A stretch of 64,000 nt of DNA from Dyadobacter sp. CY356 (GTDB taxonomy: Bacteria > Bacteroidota > Bacteroidia > Cytophagales > Spirosomataceae), in the NCBI RefSeq assembly GCF_021440195.1, contig NZ_JAJTSZ010000002.1, positions 434,001 through 498,000 on the forward strand, given 5' to 3'. The position numbers were made by a program, and so were the translations under genes. Of the stretch, positions 27,001 to 36,265 are shown in pieces. The number at the start of each line of letters is the position of its first letter. Positions within the stretch are counted from its first letter, which is position 1. The notes under the pieces were generated by a model. The model did no database searches, was not told the origin of the DNA, and was given only the letters and a program-made list of their open reading frames with translations.

Positions 27001-27432
27001 ATGAAACAAGCACAAGCAGGTGATACTGTCCAGGTACACTACACAGGCACTCTTCCGGATGGCCAACTGTTTGATTCCTCAGCAGGTCGTGAGCCGTTGT
27101 CTTTTCAACTGGGAAGCGGACAGGTAATCAAAGGCTTTGATGACGGTGTTACCGGCATGGCAGTTGGAGATAAAAAAACGATTCATATTCCAAATTTGGA
27201 GGCGTACGGCCCGATCAACGAGGACATGATTGTGAACTTCGAACGCAGCCAGATACCTGCTGACATACCTTTGGAAGTTGGTATAACATTAAATATGCAT
27301 CAGGACGGCAACGGACAGGTGATACCAGTAATCGTGAAGGAAGTTACTGAGGAATTTGTAATTCTTGATGCCAACCATCCTTTGGCTGGTCAGGATCTGA
27401 TTTTTGAATTAGAACTTGTAGGTATCGAATAA
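27001..27432 (+). CDS. FKBP-type peptidyl-prolyl isomerase (SlyD-like)
   Basis: A 143-aa single-chain protein. The FKBP domain (VHYTGTLPDGQLFDSS near residue 13, VIKGFDDGVTGM near 41) is interrupted by an insert-in-flap chaperone domain from about residue 68 to 120, as in SlyD. The metal-binding His-rich tail of E. coli SlyD is absent. No signal peptide, so cytosolic folding help is inferred. Confidence 0.92.
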   Translation: MKQAQAGDTVQVHYTGTLPDGQLFDSSAGREPLSFQLGSGQVIKGFDDGVTGMAVGDKKTIHIPNLEAYGPINEDMIVNFERSQIPADIPLEVGITLNMHQDGNGQVIPVIVKEVTEEFVILDANHPLAGQDLIFELELVGIE

Positions 27433-27447
27433 AATATCGTTTTTTAA

Positions 27448-27490
27448 AAGAACCGGCCCGGATCATAATGGTCCAGGCCGGTTCTTCTAT
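27448..27490. terminator. Terminator between the FKBP gene and the AlbA_2 gene
   Basis: AAGAACCGGCC and GGCCGGTTCTT form an 11-bp outer stem (with an inner GGA/TCC after a mismatch), followed by TCTATTTTT. It can serve both converging genes. Confidence 0.85.
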
Positions 27491-27502
27491 TTTTATCACA
27501 AA

Positions 27503-28132
27503 TCACTCGACCCATTTGAGGCTGAAAATTTCTGGTTTGCCTTTTTGTAATTTTAATAATACCTGTTTCTCTGCAAGATCATTTAACAGACGTTCCGCTC
27601 TTTTCTCTGAAATGTTAATGATACGCGAAAATACCTTCGCAGTGACCGAATCATATTCTTTCAAATACTGAATAAGTGATCGAACATGTCGGGATTCGAG
27701 CAACGTTTTTGTATCAAAATCACTTTGACCTTCTATAAACAACCGCAAAGTTGGAACGCTCTTATCTTTAACCCGAACATAAATCATCCGCTGACCTTTT
27801 TCATTGATGGCGTAATGCGGTCTTTCCTGACTCTCATCTATTTCCACCCGAAGTAAAATCCGGTTATCCAGTTTTTCAGATTTAAATCTGATCGATAATG
27901 CTTTATCTACTAATTCGGTACATGCCCTTTCCAATTTTTCCAGCTCACCAAGTTCTGAGGTTATTCCCAAAACCTCCCGGTTATCCGCCACACCAATCAG
28001 CAAAACTCCGCCGGACGTATTGGCAAACGACGCCAGCGTTTTTGCAATTTTAAATGGATTGTCAATCGTTCTTTTAAACTCGACCGTCAACCCCTCACCC
28101 TGCTTTATTAATTGTATTGTGCTTTTAATCAT
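27503..28132 (-). CDS. AlbA_2 (Schlafen-type) domain protein with a C-terminal winged helix
   Basis: The 209-aa protein has an AlbA_2/divergent AAA-4 domain at residues ~10-125 (EGLTVEFKRTIDNPFKIAKTLASFANTSGGVLLIGV). The C-terminal ~60 residues look like a winged helix (VTAKVFSRIINISEKRAERLLNDLAEK). Such proteins bind nucleic acid and are often transcriptional regulators. It starts 3 bp after the dprA stop, so the two are co-transcribed. Function in this pairing unknown. Confidence 0.83.
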   Translation of the reverse strand: MIKSTIQLIKQGEGLTVEFKRTIDNPFKIAKTLASFANTSGGVLLIGVADNREVLGITSELGELEKLERACTELVDKALSIRFKSEKLDNRILLRVEIDESQERPHYAINEKGQRMIYVRVKDKSVPTLRLFIEGQSDFDTKTLLESRHVRSLIQYLKEYDSVTAKVFSRIINISEKRAERLLNDLAEKQVLLKLQKGKPEIFSLKWVE

Positions 28133-28135
28133 GCG

Positions 28136-29275
28136 TTAAATTAAACCATATTTTTTACCTGGCAGCGACCTCACCATTCCCTGAAATTCAAGATTAAGTA
28201 ATAAGGTTGCCAATTTGTTTAAATGCAAACCACTTTGCCACGACAATTCATCCACCTGCATATATCCCTGTCTTTTCAAAAGAGACAGAATCTGGCCTTC
28301 ATCCTGCGTGAATCCGTCAAAGATAAATGTCGATTCATTCTTCTCCTCTTTACCTGCAACATCCAAAGTGGCCACTTTGTTCTGCAAATTCCATCCAATT
28401 GAATCGGCCATGTCCTGAATTGATACAAAAATGCACGCTTTGTTATCCCTGATCAACTGATTGCAACCTTCCGATTGGGGATTGGAAATATTTCCTGGTA
28501 CTGCAAAGACTTCCCGGTGATAGTTTTGAGCGAAATCTACCGTAATTAAACTTCCACCTTTTTTTGCTGATTCCACAACAATGGTGACATCGCTCAATCC
28601 GGCAATGATCCGGTTTCTAGCCGGGAAGCGCATAAAATCTGGTTTGGTTGCCAATGCATTTTCTGTAACCAATCCGCCATTTTCCATCATCTCAGAAGCT
28701 GTTTTTTGATGCACAGCCGGATAAATTAGGTTCAAACCACTGGCCATGACACCGATCGTGGCCAGATCGTTTTTCAAACTTGCCCTATGCGCTGTAATAT
28801 CCACTCCATAAGCAAGCCCGCTTATTACAAGCGGATTATAGGGAATGAGGTCTTTTATGATATTTTCAGTAACACTTTTTCCATATTCGGTTACCTGTCT
28901 GGTTCCGACAATACCAACGGTCCTGAAACTGTTATAATCAAAGTTGCCTTTGGAATACAATACTACCGGTGCATCATAAAGTGATTTAAGGCGGTTTGGA
29001 TAAGTGCTGTCTGAGAAGAAGTGAAGTTGCGCTCCACTTTTAATACAATTTTGCCACTCCTTTTCCGCTTCCGCCAGCCCATCCTTTTTCAGGATCGACC
29101 GCGCAACTTTCTCTCCTATTCCCGGAATTTTGATTAGCTTTTTATAGTCGGAGCTGAATACTTTTTCTGCGCTCCCGCAGTAACTTATGAGTTGGCGAAT
29201 GGTAACAGAGCCGATTCCGGGCGTATTGACCAAAGCAAGCGTACAAAGCTTTTCACTTTCGGGGTTTTCAGACAT
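28136..29275 (-). CDS. dprA: DNA-processing protein DprA
   Basis: Loads RecA on incoming single-stranded DNA during transformation. The 379-aa protein has an N-terminal helix-hairpin-helix/SAM-like region (LVNTPGIGSVTIRQL and IPGIGEKVARSIL). The Rossmann-like DprA core follows (VGTRQVTEYGKSVT, VISGLAYGVDITAH, FPARNRIIAGLSD), and then a C-terminal winged helix. The start is the ATG at 29275; the frame stays open upstream, but that extension overlaps the divergent gene's leader and lacks family similarity. First gene of a two-gene operon. Confidence 0.94.
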   Translation of the reverse strand: MSENPESEKLCTLALVNTPGIGSVTIRQLISYCGSAEKVFSSDYKKLIKIPGIGEKVARSILKKDGLAEAEKEWQNCIKSGAQLHFFSDSTYPNRLKSLYDAPVVLYSKGNFDYNSFRTVGIVGTRQVTEYGKSVTENIIKDLIPYNPLVISGLAYGVDITAHRASLKNDLATIGVMASGLNLIYPAVHQKTASEMMENGGLVTENALATKPDFMRFPARNRIIAGLSDVTIVVESAKKGGSLITVDFAQNYHREVFAVPGNISNPQSEGCNQLIRDNKACIFVSIQDMADSIGWNLQNKVATLDVAGKEEKNESTFIFDGFTQDEGQILSLLKRQGYMQVDELSWQSGLHLNKLATLLLNLEFQGMVRSLPGKKYGLI

Positions 29276-29421
29276 AAAAAAATAGAGTGTGTTGTGAGCC
29301 TGCAAATTAAAAAAATATGATTCAAATTCTTCTCTTTGGAGGCGAATTCTTCTCTTCGTATAGTGTTGGCACAAAATTTGCTTTCCTTATAAAAACAATA
29401 AAACATAATCCCAACTCCTTT

Positions 29422-31248
29422 ATGGAAAATATAAATACGGAAGACACCGCAACATTACAACATTTCGAAGGCATGGGTGCTATTTGTCACCCCGAAGGCG
29501 TTCATTACAGAGTTTGGGCGCCACATGCTGAAAGCGTAGCAGTAGTTGGCACCTTCAATGACTGGAATGAGGAATCACATATAATGCAGTCCGAGGAAAA
29601 CGGAAACTGGAGTCTATTAGTTGAAAGTTCAAAAGAAGGGGATGAATATAAATTTGCTATCAAGACACCAAATGGTGTTTTGATGCGAAATGACCCTTAT
29701 GCGTTAAAAGTTACAAATTCAGCCGGAAATGGTATCGTTTACAGCCATTCTTCTTTCGACTGGCAGGATTCCGATTTTCAGATGCCAAGCTGGAATGAAG
29801 TGGTTATATATGAACTTCACATTGGTACTTTTAACGTTACAGAAGAAAATCACGTCGGCAATTTTTATACTGCCATTGAGAGACTGGATTATCTTCAGGG
29901 ACTCGGTATAAATGCAATTGAGGTTATGCCAAGTTCTGAATTTCCGGGCGATCGTTCTTGGGGTTATAATCCATCCAATCCTTTTGCCATAGAATCGGAC
30001 TACGGCGGACCAGAGGGTTTAAAAGCCTTCGTAAAAGCTGCTCACGAACGTGGGATTGCTGTAATTCTGGATGTTGTTTATAATCACTTCGGACCATCTG
30101 ATCTTGATCTTTGGCAATTTGATGGCTGGTCAGAAAATGGCACCGGCGGTATTTATTTTTATAATGACTGGAAATCAGAAACTCCATGGGGTGGAACCCG
30201 ACCTGATTTTGGTCGTGGTGAAGTAAGACAATATATTCACGACAACGCCTTAATGTGGCTTCGTGATTATAAAATTGACGGGCTCAGAATGGATATGGTT
30301 GTCTATATCAGAAATGTGAAGGCAGACGGTAACCCTGGAAATGATATCCAGGAAGGGATCTCATTGATGCAATGGATCAATAAAGATATTAATGAACAAT
30401 TTCCAAACAAGATCACGATTGCGGAAGATATGCACTCGCTTGACTTTGTGACGAATACTGTGGAAAATGGCGGTATGGGTTATGGTTCACAGTGGGATGC
30501 AGAATTTGTGCATTCAGTTCGCGATGCTATCATCACGGCTAACGACCAGGACAGAGACATTCCAGCGGTGGTCAGGTCCATCACAAGCAAGTATAATACC
30601 GATTCATTCCAGCGTATTATCTATACAGAATCTCACGATGAAGTTGCGAACGGACAAGCCCGGGTTGCAGCAGAAATAGCTTTTGATGGTAACGTTAACA
30701 ACTGGTATTCAAAAAAACGCGCAGCACTTGGCGTTGCACTTGTAATGACTTCGCCGGGGATTCCAATGATTTTCCAGGGTCAGCCACTGTTGGAAGACAA
30801 ATGGTTTTCTGACAGCGATCCGATAGACTGGACAAGGCTTGAAAAGTTTGCAGGATTTGCCAGTCTGCACAGGGACTTGATCCACTTGCGCAGAAACTGG
30901 TTTGGAGTAACGGAAGGTTTGCAAGGCCAGGATGTTCAAATCCTGCGTTCAGATAATGATAAGAAAGTGATTGTGATGCACCGTTATAAAAATGGCGGAC
31001 CAAAGGACAGCGTTGTTGTCGTTCTTAATTTTTCAACGGAAACGTTTGACGATTACAAAGTTGGTTTCCCAAGGGAAGGTTCATGGAAACTTCGTTTTAA
31101 CAGCGACAAAGGCGATTACGATCCCGATTTTTCAAACCTTGGTGTTTTTGACGTTGAGACCATGCAGGGTGAATTCGACGGAATGCAACAATATGTTTCA
31201 TTGCAGATTCCACCATATACGGCGCTTATTTATTCTCAGGAAGAATAA
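29422..31248 (+). CDS. GH13 alpha-glucan branching-type enzyme with CBM48
   Basis: A 608-aa glycoside hydrolase family 13 protein. The N-terminal CBM48-like domain (YRVWAPHAESVAVVGTFNDW) lies near residues 25-60. The TIM barrel has region I DVVYNH, the nucleophile in GLRMD (Asp291), the acid/base in IAED (Glu335) and the transition-state Asp in ESHDE (Asp406). The SHDE form of region IV favours a 1,4-alpha-glucan branching enzyme over an amylase. A C-terminal beta domain follows. No glgA/glgC genes are nearby. I use the ATG at 29422; an upstream ATG at 29317 gives a non-homologous extension overlapping the dprA promoter region. Confidence 0.88.
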   Translation: MENINTEDTATLQHFEGMGAICHPEGVHYRVWAPHAESVAVVGTFNDWNEESHIMQSEENGNWSLLVESSKEGDEYKFAIKTPNGVLMRNDPYALKVTNSAGNGIVYSHSSFDWQDSDFQMPSWNEVVIYELHIGTFNVTEENHVGNFYTAIERLDYLQGLGINAIEVMPSSEFPGDRSWGYNPSNPFAIESDYGGPEGLKAFVKAAHERGIAVILDVVYNHFGPSDLDLWQFDGWSENGTGGIYFYNDWKSETPWGGTRPDFGRGEVRQYIHDNALMWLRDYKIDGLRMDMVVYIRNVKADGNPGNDIQEGISLMQWINKDINEQFPNKITIAEDMHSLDFVTNTVENGGMGYGSQWDAEFVHSVRDAIITANDQDRDIPAVVRSITSKYNTDSFQRIIYTESHDEVANGQARVAAEIAFDGNVNNWYSKKRAALGVALVMTSPGIPMIFQGQPLLEDKWFSDSDPIDWTRLEKFAGFASLHRDLIHLRRNWFGVTEGLQGQDVQILRSDNDKKVIVMHRYKNGGPKDSVVVVLNFSTETFDDYKVGFPREGSWKLRFNSDKGDYDPDFSNLGVFDVETMQGEFDGMQQYVSLQIPPYTALIYSQEE

Positions 31249-31305
31249 GATACCGCAGATTTCCGGATTAAATAAGATAAGGCTTTCTACGTGGAAAGCC
31301 TTATT

Positions 31306-32490
31306 TTATTTAATGACTCTGAACAAACGGGACCAGCGGATTTTATTTAAAAAACCCGCCGGATCCGGATCAATAGACATCCATACAAATACCGCTTTTC
31401 CTACAATATGATCTTTTGGAACCAGTCCCCAATATCTTGAATCTGCCGAATTATGACGGTTATCGCCCATCATAAAATAATAGTCTTGTTTAAAAGTATA
31501 GCCATCAATTTGCTTTCCTTGCTGAAAGATCTTACCATCTTTTAAAACGACATTTTCATTGCCTTCATAATTTTGTATTACCGCTCCATAAAAAGCATTA
31601 TTTTCCGGTGTTAGTTTTACTGTCATTCCTTTTTTCGGAATAATAACAGGACCGTAATTGTCCTTATTCCAATTAAGCCTATCCGAATCTGGATAAATAA
31701 AAGATTCCCGCATTGCATTTGGCAGTACCATCATATCCATGTGTTTGACAAAGTCCAAACCTTTTAGTTTCAATGCAGTTTCTGATGTAGTTTTTATCAT
31801 ATATCCGAACTCATCATTGGATATCAGAGTATCATTATAAGTTTCCGTGTACGGCGAAAATTCAGTTATGCCGTTCTTTTTAAATATGTTAGTTTCATTA
31901 ACCGGCGTTGTAACGGCCATAAAATAATCGTTCTGCATTTCGGGCGGGTTAACACTTTTGTTACCATTCACAAATAACTGACCATTTTTGATCTCAAAAC
32001 GATCACCGGCTTCGGCTACACACCTTTTGATATAATTTGTCCTTAAATCGATTGGATATGGTTTCAGATTTGGTAGCACTGCCTCGTAATTTTTATAAAG
32101 ATTGGGATGCTCTACCGGGAGATTAAACACAACGACGTCGCCTCTTTTAACCTCCGAAAAACCGGGTAAACGGAATTGGGGCAATGCAATCCAATCCAGA
32201 AAAGAAGGAATTTCGGTATTCCATATTTTCTGATGCGTCAAAGCCATTTGCAGTGGCGTGACGGGAGTGCGTGTACCATAATGCAACTTGCTCACAAACA
32301 GATAATCACCAACCAGCAGTGTATGTTCCATAGACGAAGATGGAATCACAAAGGCTTCGAAAAAGAACCAGCGGATTAGTGCAGCAACGACGACTGCAAA
32401 TAAAATGGAATCAAACCATTCACGAATGGCTGATTTTTTCCTGATCGTTTTTGGAGGGTTTAGTAATTCTTGCGGTTCAGATTTGATCAT
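31306..32490 (-). CDS. lepB: Signal peptidase I (second of two tandem paralogues)
   Basis: Cleaves signal peptides of exported proteins at the membrane. It has an N-terminal anchor (ILFAVVVAALIRWFFFEAF), catalytic Ser53 in IPSSSM, Lys in TNYIKRCVAEAGD, and box E MGDNRHNSADSRYWG, all complete. The 394 aa exceed E. coli LepB through a long insert between boxes D and E. The frame also has a GTG 21 bp upstream at 32511; I prefer the ATG at 32490. Paralogous to the next upstream gene and separated from it by a hairpin. Confidence 0.92.
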   Translation of the reverse strand: MIKSEPQELLNPPKTIRKKSAIREWFDSILFAVVVAALIRWFFFEAFVIPSSSMEHTLLVGDYLFVSKLHYGTRTPVTPLQMALTHQKIWNTEIPSFLDWIALPQFRLPGFSEVKRGDVVVFNLPVEHPNLYKNYEAVLPNLKPYPIDLRTNYIKRCVAEAGDRFEIKNGQLFVNGNKSVNPPEMQNDYFMAVTTPVNETNIFKKNGITEFSPYTETYNDTLISNDEFGYMIKTTSETALKLKGLDFVKHMDMMVLPNAMRESFIYPDSDRLNWNKDNYGPVIIPKKGMTVKLTPENNAFYGAVIQNYEGNENVVLKDGKIFQQGKQIDGYTFKQDYYFMMGDNRHNSADSRYWGLVPKDHIVGKAVFVWMSIDPDPAGFLNKIRWSRLFRVIK

Positions 32491-32595
32491 GGCTAATAAA
32501 TTTATGGCCACAATATACCGCTAATTCATAATAACAAACAAACAATTATATATAATTTTTCTATATATTATATTAATGAATTACATTAAATTGAA

Positions 32596-32634
32596 AAAGG
32601 GAAAGAAATGGCTGCTGTCCCATTTCTTTCCCTT
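32596..32634 (-). terminator. Hairpin/terminator between the two lepB genes
   Basis: AAAGGGAAAGAAATGG (32596-32611) and CCATTTCTTTCCCTTT (32619-32634) form a 16-bp perfect stem with a 7-nt loop. It ends the parAB-dapB-lepB transcript or attenuates into the second lepB. Confidence 0.8.
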
Positions 32635-32660
32635 TCAAATAATTAAAAAATTACTATGAC

Positions 32661-33788
32661 TTAGTTAATAATCCTGAACAATCTGCTCCAACGTATTTTA
32701 CCAAAAAAGCTTGTTGGTGCAGGATCAATAGACATCCATACGAAAACTGCTTTTCCTACAATGTGATCTTTTGGCACAAAACCCCAGTAACGTGAATCTG
32801 CTGAATTGTGACGGTTATCTCCCATCATAAAATAATAATCCTGACCAAAAGTGTAGCTGGTTATCACTTTGCCATCCACTTTAATTGTATTTTCAGTAAT
32901 TTCAACTTTATCATTTCCTTCGTAGCTTTTGATTACGGTACCGTACAAAGCCACATTTTCCGGTGTTAACTGTACTGTCATTCCTTTTGCAGGAATTGTA
33001 ATCGGACCATAATTATCACGGTTCCATTTAAACAAAGGAGAATTCGGGTATAACATTGGCTCGCTGATCTCTTTCGAAGCCTTAACCACTGTTACACCTT
33101 TTACGAAATCATACTGTTTCAATTTAGCAGCCAGCTCGACAGTTGTATAAACCAAATATCCAGGCTGATCATTTGTCGCGATGGTATCGTTAAATGTTTC
33201 CAGGTATGAATTGTATTCAGAAATACCATTATCTTTAAAAACTTTGGCTTCATTCACGCTTGTGGAAGTTGCCACAAAATACTCATTTTCCATCCTTGGC
33301 GGATTTTCAACAGCTTTGCCATTGGCATATACCTGAAGATCGCGAACTTCCAGTTTATCACCAGGAAGTCCCATACATCTTTTGATATAATTCGTTTTTA
33401 AATCAACCGGATGCTGTAATTCAGGCGGGTAATTAAACACGACAACATCACCACGTTTCACATCACTAAAACCCGGCAGACGGAATGATGGTAACTGAAC
33501 CGCATCTGTATAAGAAGGAATATTGGTTCCCCAGATCGTCTGGTGGGTTAATGGAACCTGCAAAGGTGTTTTTGGTGTGCGTGTTCCGTAATGAAGTTTA
33601 CTGACAAACAAAAAATCACCAACCAAAAGACTGTTCTCCATGGAAGGAGTTGGGATTGTAAAGGCTTCAAAAAACAACCATCGTATCAGCGTCGCAGCAA
33701 TTACTGCAAAAAGAACAGAGTCAAACCATTCACGTACAGCAGATTTTTTCTTTGAAGAACTAGGGTTATTTCCCTGATTAAAAGCCAT
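32661..33788 (-). CDS. lepB: Signal peptidase I (first of two tandem paralogues)
   Basis: Same fold and roles as its neighbour: anchor VLFAVIAATLIRWLFFEAF, catalytic Ser49 in IPTPSM, Lys in TNYIKRCMGLPGD, box E MGDNRHNSADSRYWG. The 375-aa protein is clearly paralogous over its whole length to the adjacent copy. It lies 35 bp downstream of dapB, consistent with one transcript starting at parA. Box D (MGLPGD) is closer to the usual family sequence than that of the second copy (VAEAGD). Confidence 0.93.
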   Translation of the reverse strand: MAFNQGNNPSSSKKKSAVREWFDSVLFAVIAATLIRWLFFEAFTIPTPSMENSLLVGDFLFVSKLHYGTRTPKTPLQVPLTHQTIWGTNIPSYTDAVQLPSFRLPGFSDVKRGDVVVFNYPPELQHPVDLKTNYIKRCMGLPGDKLEVRDLQVYANGKAVENPPRMENEYFVATSTSVNEAKVFKDNGISEYNSYLETFNDTIATNDQPGYLVYTTVELAAKLKQYDFVKGVTVVKASKEISEPMLYPNSPLFKWNRDNYGPITIPAKGMTVQLTPENVALYGTVIKSYEGNDKVEITENTIKVDGKVITSYTFGQDYYFMMGDNRHNSADSRYWGFVPKDHIVGKAVFVWMSIDPAPTSFFGKIRWSRLFRIIN

Positions 33789-33823
33789 GTTTTATTCTAA
33801 TTGAAAGTTACAGTAATATCATT

Positions 33824-34537
33824 CTAAATTTTTAACAGGTCGTCCATTCCAAAAACACCCTGTTTGCCAGGCAGCCATTCCGCAGAAATTACCGCACCGA
33901 GTGCGAATCCTGCTCTGCTGTGAGCCGTATGCGCAATTTCTATTTTATCAACCTCAGATTCATACCGGATAATATGCGTGCCGGGTACTTCTCCTTCTCT
34001 TTCCGCTTTGATCTGAATCAGACCACCTTCATTTTCGGGAGCAAGTGTCCAACCATTAATACTGCTGTCTTCTTCAATAATTCCCTCGGCAAGCGTAATT
34101 GCAGTACCGCTTGGTGCATCCAGTTTATGTATATGGTGAATTTCAGTCATAGAAGCCTTGTAACCGTGACCATTCATCAAATGTGCCAAATGGCGGTTTA
34201 ACCGGAAAAACAAGTTAACGCCAATGCTGTAATTGGAAGCATAGAAGAATGCACCTTTCTCAGATTTGCACAATGCTTCAATTTCTGAGCGGTGTTCCAG
34301 CCAACCCGTGGTACCACATACAATTGGCCAGCCTTTTTTCAGGCAATAAGTTATATTTTCATAGGCAGATTCGGGTGCACTGAATTCAATGGCAACATCA
34401 ACATCCCATTTTCCAAGCTCGTCCATTTCACTGCGATTGCTCAGATCAATTTTTCCAACAATATGATGTCCTCTTTCCAGGGCGATCTTTTCGATCGTTT
34501 TCCCCATTTTGCCGTATCCCAGCAACAATATATTCAT
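33824..34537 (-). CDS. dapB: 4-hydroxy-tetrahydrodipicolinate reductase
   Basis: NAD(P)H-dependent step of diaminopimelate/lysine synthesis, feeding cell wall and lysine. The 237-aa protein has the nucleotide loop LLGYGKMGKTIE near residue 4, the CGTTGW segment, and the catalytic signature EIHHIHKLDAPSGTA near residue 130. Slightly short for the family (usually 240-270). Internal gene of the par-lepB run. Confidence 0.95.
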   Translation of the reverse strand: MNILLLGYGKMGKTIEKIALERGHHIVGKIDLSNRSEMDELGKWDVDVAIEFSAPESAYENITYCLKKGWPIVCGTTGWLEHRSEIEALCKSEKGAFFYASNYSIGVNLFFRLNRHLAHLMNGHGYKASMTEIHHIHKLDAPSGTAITLAEGIIEEDSSINGWTLAPENEGGLIQIKAEREGEVPGTHIIRYESEVDKIEIAHTAHSRAGFALGAVISAEWLPGKQGVFGMDDLLKI

Positions 34538-34577
34538 TATAAAATCTTAATTTTCAATCTATACTTAAACTAAATTC

Positions 34578-35309
34578 TTATTGTTTTCGCCTGTGCAAGT
34601 TAAAAACCAAACTTACACCCGGCGTTGGTAATGTCATATTGGGCTGCTGAATTTTAGGTGCAACTTTCATGCTGATGTCCTCCGACAAGTCAAATGTCTT
34701 TAAATGCGCCGCAACGTTTGCTTCAATGATCGAAAGTGCATATAGCGCAACTGTGAATACGATGGCCGTTTCTTTATAACGGCGATAAGTATTTTTTTCA
34801 CGTTTAACCTGATCAATCGTTAGCAACAATGAATCAACACGTTGTCCATTCAATATACCACCCCGGTAAAAAATGGGTAACCTGGAATCAGAGGTCAGAC
34901 CGCTTTTGAGTTGCCCATAAGTTGTGCTGGTTTTATCAGACAAATCGTAGAAGCTTTCATAACCTCTCAAAAAATCTTTATAACGCACATTCCAGTAAAT
35001 AGCTGTCCAGGTTCCTCCGGCAAGCGCTGCATAAACAAGCGGAACCTTCCAGTAATCACGGTTATAAATTTGTCCGGATCCTGGAATTAACGCTGCCAGT
35101 TTTGTGGCTTTTCCCGGGTTTGGAATAAATTTCTTTTTTTCAACCGCGATCTGTGGCTTTACAGAATCTCCCTGAATAAAAGCCGTACTGTCAAAAACAA
35201 CAGTTCTTTCAGGTTTCTTCCGGTCCTTCTCCTCCACCTTTTCTGTCTTCTGGGCACTTACCTTACCGATGATAAGAATAAACATCCCAATCCAAAACCA
35301 CTTTTTCAA
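34578..35309 (-). CDS. DUF5683 domain membrane protein
   Basis: The 243-aa protein has a signal peptide (MKKWFWIGMFILIIGKVSAQ) and a conserved PGSGQIYNRDYWKVPLVYAALAGG segment near residues 75-98. It has a second helix near 190. This is the DUF5683 layout of Bacteroidota; function unknown. The start is TTG at 35309, inside TTGA that overlaps the parB stop by 4 nt, so translation coupling with parB is likely. Confidence 0.85.
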   Translation of the reverse strand: MKKWFWIGMFILIIGKVSAQKTEKVEEKDRKKPERTVVFDSTAFIQGDSVKPQIAVEKKKFIPNPGKATKLAALIPGSGQIYNRDYWKVPLVYAALAGGTWTAIYWNVRYKDFLRGYESFYDLSDKTSTTYGQLKSGLTSDSRLPIFYRGGILNGQRVDSLLLTIDQVKREKNTYRRYKETAIVFTVALYALSIIEANVAAHLKTFDLSEDISMKVAPKIQQPNMTLPTPGVSLVFNLHRRKQ

Positions 35310-36232
35310 GCTTTATTATCGAATTTCAATGTTTCCAAAATCTTTTTCAATTCATCCTGCGATCCAAAAGGAATCTTGATTTCACCTTTATGATCATCAC
35401 TGCTTTTTACAGAAACTTTCGCTCCAAAAAAGGAAGATAACTGGAATTGCAATGATTTTATTTCCTGATTTAATGTAACAGGTTTTTTCGTTTCAAAAGA
35501 TATACTGCTCATCATACCAAGCTTCCGCACTTCTTCCTCTACCTTACGAACTGACCATCCTTCTTCGATAATCTTATTGAAAATCTTCAATTGGATCTGG
35601 TCACTGTTGATGGTAATAATCGCTCTTGCATGTCCCATACTGATACGATTGTCACGCAAAGCAGCCTGAATCACCGGCGGTAATTTCAACAGACGGATAT
35701 AATTATTGACCGTAGTTCTGTTTTTACCAACACGAACGCCAAGCTCTTCCTGTTTAAGATTACACTCTAAAATAAGGCGCTGATAACTCAGGGCAATTTC
35801 TATTGAGTTAAGATTTTCCCGCTGGATGTTTTCGATAAGCGCCATTTCCAGCATTTGCTGGTCATTGGCAGTCCGCACGTAGGCAGGAATACGTACCATT
35901 CCGAGAGACCTCGAAGCCTGTAAACGTCTTTCCCCTGAGATCAGCTGATACTGATCCTGACCAAGTTGTCTTACCGTTATGGGCTGAATAATACCCTGGA
36001 CACGGATAGAATCCGCAAGTTCCTGAAGTGCTTCCTGGTCAAATTTCGTCCTTGGCTGATAAGGATTGGCCTCAATCTGATCCAGATCGATTTCATTCAT
36101 CGAGCCAACCGCATCTGTCGAAGAGGGCCGTGGACTGGGACGCGAAGTATTGCCTTTGTCAGAATCCTGAAGCAACGCCCCAAGACCGCGACCAAGACCG
36201 GTCATTTTTTTATTTTTATTGCTTGTTTCCAT
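35306..36232 (-). CDS. parB: Chromosome partitioning protein ParB
   Basis: CTP-dependent DNA clamp that loads at parS and is moved by ParA. The 308-aa protein opens with MTGLGRGLGALL (ParA-stimulating N-terminus). The ParB/Srx domain follows with NPYQPRTKFD and LISGERRLQASR, then the helix-turn-helix QEELGVRVGKNRTTVNNYIRLL and a C-terminal dimer region. It follows parA by 33 bp. Confidence 0.96.
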   Translation of the reverse strand: METSNKNKKMTGLGRGLGALLQDSDKGNTSRPSPRPSSTDAVGSMNEIDLDQIEANPYQPRTKFDQEALQELADSIRVQGIIQPITVRQLGQDQYQLISGERRLQASRSLGMVRIPAYVRTANDQQMLEMALIENIQRENLNSIEIALSYQRLILECNLKQEELGVRVGKNRTTVNNYIRLLKLPPVIQAALRDNRISMGHARAIITINSDQIQLKIFNKIIEEGWSVRKVEEEVRKLGMMSSISFETKKPVTLNQEIKSLQFQLSSFFGAKVSVKSSDDHKGEIKIPFGSQDELKKILETLKFDNKA

Positions 36233-36265
36233 TCTGCGCTATGATCTCCCCTAAAATACAATGAA

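Noticed and set aside
29276..29421. Longer starts for both dprA (29374) and the GH13 gene (29317)
   Set aside because: They overlap each other head to head and add no family sequence; the ATGs at 29275 and 29422 fit family N-termini.
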